DNA of 64,000 nucleotides from Muscardinus avellanarius (taxonomy: Eukaryota; Chordata; Mammalia; Rodentia; Gliridae). Below, piece by piece: positions 57,101 to 64,000 of this stretch. Position numbers and translations under genes: made by a program. Each line of letters starts with the position of its first letter. The first letter of the stretch is position 1. The notes below the pieces were generated by a model. That model worked only from the letters and a program-made list of their open reading frames with translations. It did not search any database and had not been told where the DNA came from. The stretch lies in assembly GCA_963383645.1 (NCBI GenBank), contig OY726561.1, forward strand, positions 141,319,441-141,383,440, given 5' to 3'.

Positions 57101-60100
57101 TAGCCCAGAGGTAGAAGGCCCCTGGGTGTTCCATCGCTGGTACCACCAAAAAGAAAAAAAGAAAAACAGTCTTGGCAGTCGCTTTAAGCAAAGATTTTTT
57201 GTCTTTCGGTACTGGAGATTGAACCCAGGGGTATTCTACCTCTGAGCTACAACCCCAGCCCTATTTTTTATTTTTTCTTATTTATTTATTTGTTTGTTTG
57301 TCTGTTTAATTTTGCGGTACTGGGAATGGAACCCAGGGGCATTCTACCTTCAAGCTTTACCCTCAGCACTGTGTTTTATTCCGTGTATGTGTGTGTGTTA
57401 CTGGGGTGGAACCCAGAGGCTTTCTACCTCCGGGCTATACTCCCAGATCTCTTTTATATTTTATTTGGAAACAGGGTCTCACTAAGTTGCTGAGAGCCTC
57501 ACTCAGTAGCTGAGGCTGGCTTAGAACCTGTGTGATCCTCCTGTCTCAGCCTCCCAAGTGCGGGGATTACAAGCGCGCGCCACCACGCCGGCTTTGTGGT
57601 TTGACTCATATTAGAAAAAATATTTTCTAGCTGGGCGTGATGGCGCATGCTTGTCATCCCCGCGCTGGGGAGGCAGAGACAGGAGGATCGTGCAGGTTCG
57701 AAGCCAGCCGTGCGCGCTGGTTTAGGAGACCCTGTTTCCAAATAAAAATGTAAAAATGGGTCTGGGAGTGTAGCCTGGAGATAGAAGGGCTTCCAGGAAC
57801 CCCAGTACCACCAAAAAAACCCCAATATTTTCTTACTCAAACGGCTCCATGCTTTCCACAGGCACAGCGCTTACACAGACAGATCACGTCAGCGCCTGTG
57901 GGCCTGCTCAGAGCAGCCTAGGACTCGTTTTCTAGGATGTTTCTCATCCTCTATTTTCCTTAAGTTGGTGGTACGCGGGGCTGGACCCAGATGAAGTTCA
58001 CCTTGGCGAGGCTCTGGCACTTCGCCTAGTCTCCTAGGAAATCTCCAGGCCTCTCGGTCAGCCTCCCGAGGACCTGGGATTGCAGGAATGCATCACCACG
58101 CCTGACTCAGTTTCCTTTTCTACTGAGCCTGTGCAAAGGCATTTAGGAACCTGTTGCCAGCATGTGTGTGTGCATGTATGTGTATGTATGTGTGCGTGTA
58201 TGTGTATGTATGTGTGCGTGTATGTGTGCATGTATGTGCGTATGCATGTATGTGTGTATGCGTGTGTGTGTATTGTGTATGTATGTATATATTTTGTTTT
58301 ATTATTGGTGGTATTAGGGATGGAACCCAAGGGCATTCTACCTCCAAGCTACATCCCCAGCCCTATATTTTTTATTTTGGAACAAGGTTTGGCTAGGTTG
58401 ATGAGAGGCTCACTATTTGCTGAGGCCATCCTCAAACTTGCAATTCTCCTGTCTCAGCCTCCCAAGTACTAGGATTACAGACGTGTCCCATCATGCCAGG
58501 CTAGCATGTGTTTGTTTGTTTTTTGAAGAACTAGGGATTGAACCCAAGGAGCATTCTACCTGAGCTATACCTCCAGCCCTGTTTTTTAATTCTTTTTTTG
58601 GGCAGTACTGGGGTTCCTGGAAGTCCTTCTACCTCCGGGCTACACTCCCAGACCTTTTTTTTTTATATATTTTTTTTATTTGGAAACAGGATCTCTTAAG
58701 TCAGCACGGCTGGGTTCGAACCTGTGCGATCCTCCTGTCTCCGCCTCCCAAGTGCGGGGATTACAAGGGTGTGCCACCAGCCTGGCCCAGCGTTTAATTT
58801 TTTAATTCTTTATTTTGAAACAAAGTCTCACTCCAGCCAGCATGTTTTTAAAAAAATATTCTTAGGCATGGTGGCCCATGCTTGTAATCCCCGCACTTGG
58901 GAGGCGGAGACAGGAGGATCGCGCAGGTTCGAAGCCAGCCACGCTGGCTTAAGAGACCCTGTTTCCAAATTTAAAAAATATAAAAAAATGGTCTGGGAGT
59001 GTAGGCCAAAGGTAGAAGGGCTTCCAGGAACCCCAGTACCACCAAAAAAAAAAAAAGAAAAAGAAAAAATTATATATATATATATATATATTCCTAGCCT
59101 GGTATGGTATGGTGGTTTATGCTTGTAATCCCAGCATTTGGGAGACTGAGACAGGAGGATCACAGTTTGCAGACAGCCTCAGCTACTTATTGAGGGCCTT
59201 TGCAACTCAGTGAGACCCTGTTTCAAAATTAAGAATAAAAAATAGGCTGGGAGGCAGGCGTGGTGATGCACACTTGTAATCCCAGCATTTGGGAGGCTGA
59301 GACCTGGAGGATCGTGGTTTGCAGACAGCCTCAGCTACTTAGTGAGGCCCTCTGCAACTCAGTGAGACCCTTTTCAGAACAAAGAATAAAAAATGGGGCT
59401 GGGGATTTAGCTCAGAGGTAGAATGCCCCTGGGTTCTACCCCCGGTACTGAAAAAAAAAGAAAGAACAAAAGAAAATTAAATGCTGGGTAAGGTGGCACA
59501 TACCTATAATCTCATTACTTGAGAGGCTGAGACAGGATTGCAGGTTCATGGCCATCCTTAGCAGTTTAGTGAGATTTTTATCAATTTAGCAAGACTCTGT
59601 TTCAAAACAAAAAATAAAATTGTGCTGGGGGTTGTAGCTTGGAGGTAGAATGCCCCTGGGTTCAATCCCCATACCAAAAAAAAAATTGCAAAGATGGCTA
59701 GGAAGCCAGGCACAGTGGCACACACCTGTAATCCTAGAGGATTGCAGGTTCAAGGCCAGCCTCAGCAATTAGTGATACCGTTTCAAAATTAAAAATAAAA
59801 AGTGGGGGGAGGGAGTACAAGGGTATAGCTCATAAGTAGAATGTCCTGAATTCAATCACTAGTACAAAAAAAAATTTTTTTTTTAAACTCAAGGGCCAGG
59901 TGTGGTGGTACACGCTTGTAATCCCAGCATTTGGGAGGCTGAGACGGGAGGATTGTGGTTTGCGGACAGCCTCAGCTACTCAGCCCTTTGCAACTCAGTG
60001 AGACTGTTTCAAAATAAAGAATAATTTAAAATAGGGCTGGGGGTGTAGCTTGGAGGGAGAATGTCCCTGGGTCCCATCCCCAGACCCGCAAAACAAATAA

Positions 60101-61272
60101 ATCAAGCCGAGGGCTCGGATGGCGGTGCACACCTGGTACACCCCAGTGCTTGGGAGACTGGGTTCAAAGCCAGCCTCACGTAGTGAGAGGTACTGTTGTG
60201 AAGATTGATAGCAGAGCATCTGTCTGCTTCCTTGTTTCCTCTTTTCCTTCCTTCCTCTGGGATTGAACTCGGGGGGGGGGGGTTACCTCTGGGCTACAAC
60301 CCCAACCCCATTTTATTTTCAGTTTGAAACAGGGTCTCATTACATTGCTAAAGGCCTTGCTAAATCGACAAGGCTGGCCTCAAGACTCTTCCTCCTGTCC
60401 CAGCCTCCTCAGGGCTGGGATTAGAAGCATTTGCTATTCTTTGAATCTTTGTTTTCAATTCTTTTTTATCTTTTGTGTGTGTGTGTGTGTGTGGTACTGG
60501 GATGGGACCCAGGGGCAGTCTACCTCCGAGCTACACTCCGAGCTATATTTTAGTGTTTATTTTGGAACAGGACCTCAAAGTAGCTGAGGCTGTCTGCAAA
60601 CCATGATCCTCCTGTCTCAGCCTCCCAAAGGCTGGGTGTGGGCCTCCACGCCTGGCTTGCTTTCAGCGGGAAGTTACTGAGCCCCGTTACCCTGGGTTTC
60701 ATTTGTTTTCTCGAGATGGAGTTTGTGGAGGTGCCCGGGCTGCTCTCAGAGCCCTGGGCCTCGTGTCTCTCGGCCGCCGCCTCCTGAGTAGCAGGCCCTG
60801 GCCCGTTTACGGTTTGACCCCTGCCCGTGGCGGCGGTGCTTCGCAGTGGTGCCCCCGGGTGCCAGCCGTCTCTGCCCATCGCGGGCAGCGCGTGTTGGGC
60901 TTCCCTTGTGTTCTCGGCCGTCGTGGCGTCTCAGGACATCTCGTGACACGGGGTTTGGTTTTCAGGCACAGGAAGAACGCCGCTCGGCCGCCCGGGCCTC
61001 TCCACTGGCTCCCTGTCGCCGGGCCGGCTCGCGGTCTGTCCTGAGGGAGGCCGGCCAGAGCCCCCAGTGACGGGCTTTTCTGCCTTCCAGCTCCCAGGAG
61101 GTCAAGACCCCGAAGGCGGAGCTGCCCAGCCACTCGGACGTCCCCTTCCAGATGCTCGACGGCAACAGCGGCCTGAGCTCCGAGAAGATCAGCCACAACC
61201 CGTGGAGCCTGCGCTGCCACAAGCAGCAGCTGAGCCGCATGCGCTCGGAGTCCAAGGACCGCAAGCTCTACA
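51226..61272 (+). CDS. IP6K1: Inositol hexakisphosphate kinase 1, N-terminal part
   Basis: IP6K1 phosphorylates InsP6 to the inositol pyrophosphate 5-InsP7. Coding exons seen: 51226-51448 (exon begins 51204 after GCCCGCAG), 52427-52637 and 61091-61272. Phases join to 205 codons plus one base, of about 441 in human. The sequence follows human IP6K1 closely: [13 protein letters not shown], the [18 protein letters not shown] block, a Ser/Arg-rich acidic linker ([22 protein letters not shown]) and the [20 protein letters not shown] block ending SKDRKLY. The inositol-binding PxxxDxKxG motif and the rest of the kinase fold lie right of the window. A second in-frame ATG at 51244 (Met7) has a better Kozak context than the first. 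The last donor, A|GTATCC, is weak but required by homology. Confidence 0.95.
51640..52345. repeat. SINEs in IP6K1 intron 2
   Basis: Plus-strand copies 51640-51825 and 51850-52065; minus-strand pieces 52125-52180 and 52190-52345. Confidence 0.8.
53028..55182. repeat. SINE cluster in IP6K1 intron 3, left part
   Basis: Plus-strand copies 53028-53235, 53390-53490, 53493-53690, 53740-53885, 53888-54095, right halves 54128-54182 and 54205-54262, and 54307-54465. Minus-strand copies 54490-54550, 54565-54765, 54785-54850, 54858-55062 and 55070-55182. An (AC)n tract spans 54086-54128. Confidence 0.8.
55185..55380 (+). mobile_element. L1 (LINE-1) 3' fragment
   Basis: CAGGTGTTTATCCAAGAGAA, CAGCATTATTTGTAAGAGCC, CATCAATTGGTGAATGAATA and TTATTCATCCATAAAAAGA follow the L1 ORF2-3' UTR order. 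It is short, diverged and followed by a truncated SINE at 55383. Confidence 0.8.
55416..56163. other. Apparently unique intronic DNA
   Basis: No repeat or gene recognised between the L1/SINE fragment and the next minus-strand SINE. Confidence 0.5.
56165..60660. repeat. SINE cluster in IP6K1 intron 3, right part
   Basis: Minus-strand copies 56165-56425 (two pieces), 57205-57265, 57315-57370, 57390-57595, 58305-58505, 58600-58790, 60265-60430 and 60490-60660. Plus-strand copies 56965-57165, 57630-57825, 58860-59055, 59100-59250, 59253-59460, 59480-59690, 59705-59870, 59890-60105 and 60110-60195. A (TGTA)n-rich tract spans 58163-58290. Positions 56430-56960 and 57830-58155 look unique. Confidence 0.8.
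60661..61090. other. CpG-rich unique DNA before IP6K1 coding exon 3
   Basis: GC- and CpG-rich flank of the exon at 61091, with no separate gene seen. It ends in the polypyrimidine acceptor TTTTCTGCCTTCCAG. Confidence 0.5.
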
Positions 61273-61474
61273 GTATCCTCGCGCCCTCCGCCAGTGGGCA
61301 CGGGAGGCTCGAGCGGCGGGGGCGGCGTGAGTCCTGGGCGCCGCTGCTTTGCGGCTTAGGGGGAAATGCGCTTAGGCTTCTTTTTCTCTCTGCACCCAGG
61401 CCCTTGTGCAAGCTAGGCAAATTCTCCGCTGCTGAGTGCATGCCCCACCCCAAGAAGGATTATTGTGTGTGTGA

Positions 61475-63488
61475 TGTCCCGGATGGAACCCAGGGGCATT
61501 CTACCTCTGACCTACACCCCCACCCCCATTTTTCAGTCTTATGTTTTTGAAACAGGGTCGCACTGACTTGCAAAGGCCCCACTGAGTGAGTAGCTGAGGC
61601 TGCCCGCGAACCGCGATCCTCCTGTCTCAGCCTCCAAGTGCTGGGATCACGAGGGCGGACGGGAGATGTTTAAAGCCAGTGTGGTCTGAAATTCTCACTG
61701 GGAGTGTTAGACTCTCATTTCCTCATTTCTGTAGTACTGCTGCAAAAGTGTCTTCCCGTTCCTTAGGCCTGGGCGATTGTGTCGTCGAGTAGGTTTGCTG
61801 ATGTGTACAAATCTGCCACATCTTCTTTTGTTTATTATTTGCAAGTATATCTACTTATCTTTGGTACTGGGGACTGAACCCAGAGGCATCCTATCTCCAA
61901 GTTATACTTTCAGCCCGATTGTTTATTTTTGCGGTGCTGGGGATGGAACCCAGGGGCATTCTACCTGCCAGCTGTACCCCCAGCCCTATATTTTATTCTT
62001 TACTTTTAAACAGGGTCTCACTGCATTGCAAAGGGCCTCACTAAGTAGCTGAGGCTGGCCTCGAACCTTAGAACCTCCTATCTCAACCTCCCAAATACTG
62101 GGATTAGAAGTGTGCATCACATTGGCTGGCTCTGATTTTCTTATTTGGAAACATAAATTTATTTTTATTTATTTATTTATTTATTTATTTTTGGTGGCAC
62201 TGGGGGTGGAACCCAGAGGCTTTCTACCTCCGGGCTACACTCCCAGACCTACATTATATTTTATTTGGAAACAGGGTCTCACTAAGTTGCCGAGAGCCTC
62301 CCTAAGTAGCCGAGGCTGGCTTCGAACCTGTGCGATCCTCCTGTCTCAGCCTCCCAAGCGCTGGGATGACAAGCATGCGCCACCAGGCCCGGCCATAAAT
62401 TGATTTTATTTCTTATTTGGAAACATAAATTGTGGAAGGCCTCACTAAGTAACTGAGGCTGGCTTTGATCCTGTGATCCTCCTGTCTCGGCGTCCCACTG
62501 CTGGGATTACAAGCGTGCGCCACCACGCCCAGTTCAGGGCGTCTCTAAAGAAGAGAAACCGCGGGCGCGGTCGTGCGCCCTTCTAAATCCCCGCGCTCGG
62601 GAGGCTGGGACAGGAGGACCGCGGTTCGCGGCCAGCCTCAGCTACTTAGTACTATTTCAGAAATAAAGAATAGAGCTGGGCGTGGTGGCGCACGCTTGTC
62701 ATCCCAGCGTTCGGGAGGCTGAGACCAGAGGATCACAGTTTGTGGACAGCCGCGGCTACTTAATGAAGCCCTCTGCAACTTAGTGAGGTCCTGTTTCAAA
62801 ATAAAGAATAACCCGGGCGCGGTGGCGCACGCTTGTCATCCCCGCGCTTGGGAGGCTGAGACAGGAGGATCGCGCAGGTTCGAAGCCAGCCTCAGCTACT
62901 TAGGGAGGCTCTCAGCAACTTAGTGAGACCCTGTTTCCAAATAAAATATAAAATGGGTCTGGAGTATAGCCCGGAGGTAGAAAGCCTCTGGGTTCTACCC
63001 CCAGTACCACCAAAAAGAAAAAGAATCAGGAATGGAGGAGCATGTTTGTAAAATCAGCAGTTGGGAAGCTGGGGCAGGATGATGGCAGGTTTGTGACCGG
63101 CCCGGGCTCCTTAGTGAGAGTCTGTTTCAAAATACAGAGTCAAAATCGGTCGGGGTGGTTTGGAGGTGGAATGCTTCTGGGTTCAATCCCCAGTACCACA
63201 ACAAACAAACCAAATGAATAAAATAGGGCTGGGGCTGTAACTCAGAAGTAGAATTACCCAGGCGTGGTGGGCACGCTTGTCATCCCAGCCTTCGGGAGGC
63301 TGAGACAGGAGGATCGCGGTTCACGGCCAGCCTCAGCTACTTAGTGAGGCCCTCTGCAACTCAGACCTGGTTTCAAAATAAGAATAAAAATTGGGCAGGG
63401 GGTGTAGCTCGGAAGTCAAATGCCCCTGGGTTCCACCCCCAAACCTGCAAAAAAAAGAAGTAGAATGCTCCTGGGTTCCATCTGCAGC

Positions 63489-63541
<53 letters not shown>

Positions 63542-63860
63542 CTGGAACCGGGCGTGGTGGTGCGCGCTTGTAACCCAGTACTTGGGAGGCTGGGACAGAA
63601 GGATCACAGGTTTCAGGCCCACTTTAGCAAGTGAGCAAGACCCTGTTTCAAATGAAAAGGGCAGTGTGGTGCATCAGGCCTCGAATCCCAGCTCTTGGGA
63701 GGCTGAGGCAGGAGGACCACAGGTTTGAGGCCAAACTCAGCAACTAAACAAGACCCTGTTTCAAAATAAAAAATAAAAAGGGCTAGGGTTTAGCTTGTAG
63801 GTAGAATGTCCCCAGGTTCAGTCCCCAAGACAAGAAGGAAGGAAGGAAGGAAAGACACGT
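61475..63860. repeat. SINE cluster in IP6K1 intron 4
   Basis: Minus-strand copies 61475-61655, 61860-61915, 61930-62125, 62190-62395 and 62400-62535. Plus-strand copies 62555-62670, 62672-62810, 62812-63020, 63025-63215, 63252-63485, 63547-63655 and 63660-63830. An (AC)n tract spans 63491-63540 and a (GGAA)n tract spans 63835-63853. Confidence 0.8.
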
Positions 63861-64000
63861 AGAAGAAAGAAAACAGTGGGCCCGGGTGCTCTGGGGTGGG
63901 ATGCTCCAGGGTTCAGTCCTGAGGCCCACACACAAGACAAGGGGGACGGGGAGGGAGCTGGGTGTGGGCTGCGTGTGCCCATCTGTGCGCCCGCTTGTAT

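Overview
This window is mammalian nuclear DNA, most likely from a rodent outside the mouse/rat family. It has GT-AG introns, CpG-island promoters, (CA)n and (TA)n microsatellites, L1 and MIR fossils, and well over a hundred copies or pieces of a dimeric SINE. Each SINE joins a B1-like left half to a shortened ID (tRNA-Ala-like) right half, the B1-dID type known from squirrels, dormice and some other non-murid rodents. The species cannot be named from the sequence alone. A 200-base run of N shows it is a draft assembly.

Four protein-coding genes are present in the order UBA7 (+), INKA1 (-), CDHR4 (+), IP6K1 (+, 5' part only). This matches the conserved block at human 3p21.31. I rebuilt every coding exon by splice consensus, reading phase and recalled similarity to the human proteins. 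UBA7 (24 coding exons, 1005 aa), INKA1 (2 exons, 282 aa) and CDHR4 (19 exons, 786 aa) are complete and open. IP6K1 has a non-coding CpG-island exon and three coding exons (205 codons); its catalytic exons lie beyond the right edge.

Layout: 1-1010 SINEs upstream of UBA7; 1016-1046 interferon-type promoter elements; 1225-11646 UBA7; 11887-13337 INKA1, converging on UBA7, with its CpG-island promoter to about 13.9 kb; 14.1-18.5 kb a nested repeat block in which a single SINE carries both a 3.4-kb non-autonomous LTR provirus and a solo LTR of another family; 19508-30468 CDHR4; 30.6-33.9 kb SINE-filled intergenic DNA; about 34.4 kb to the end IP6K1, with a 16.6-kb first intron packed with SINEs and L1 pieces.

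The genes do not form one pathway. UBA7 is the interferon-induced E1 for ISG15, INKA1 restrains PAK4 in the nucleus, CDHR4 is a cadherin-related membrane protein, and IP6K1 makes inositol pyrophosphates. The least ordinary material is the LTR provirus, with its roughly 14-unit 38-bp leader repeat carrying a CCATCTT core in nearly every unit, its degraded gag remnant and its palindromic E-box pair, together with the double insertion into one SINE. I see no sign of a wholly new biological system.
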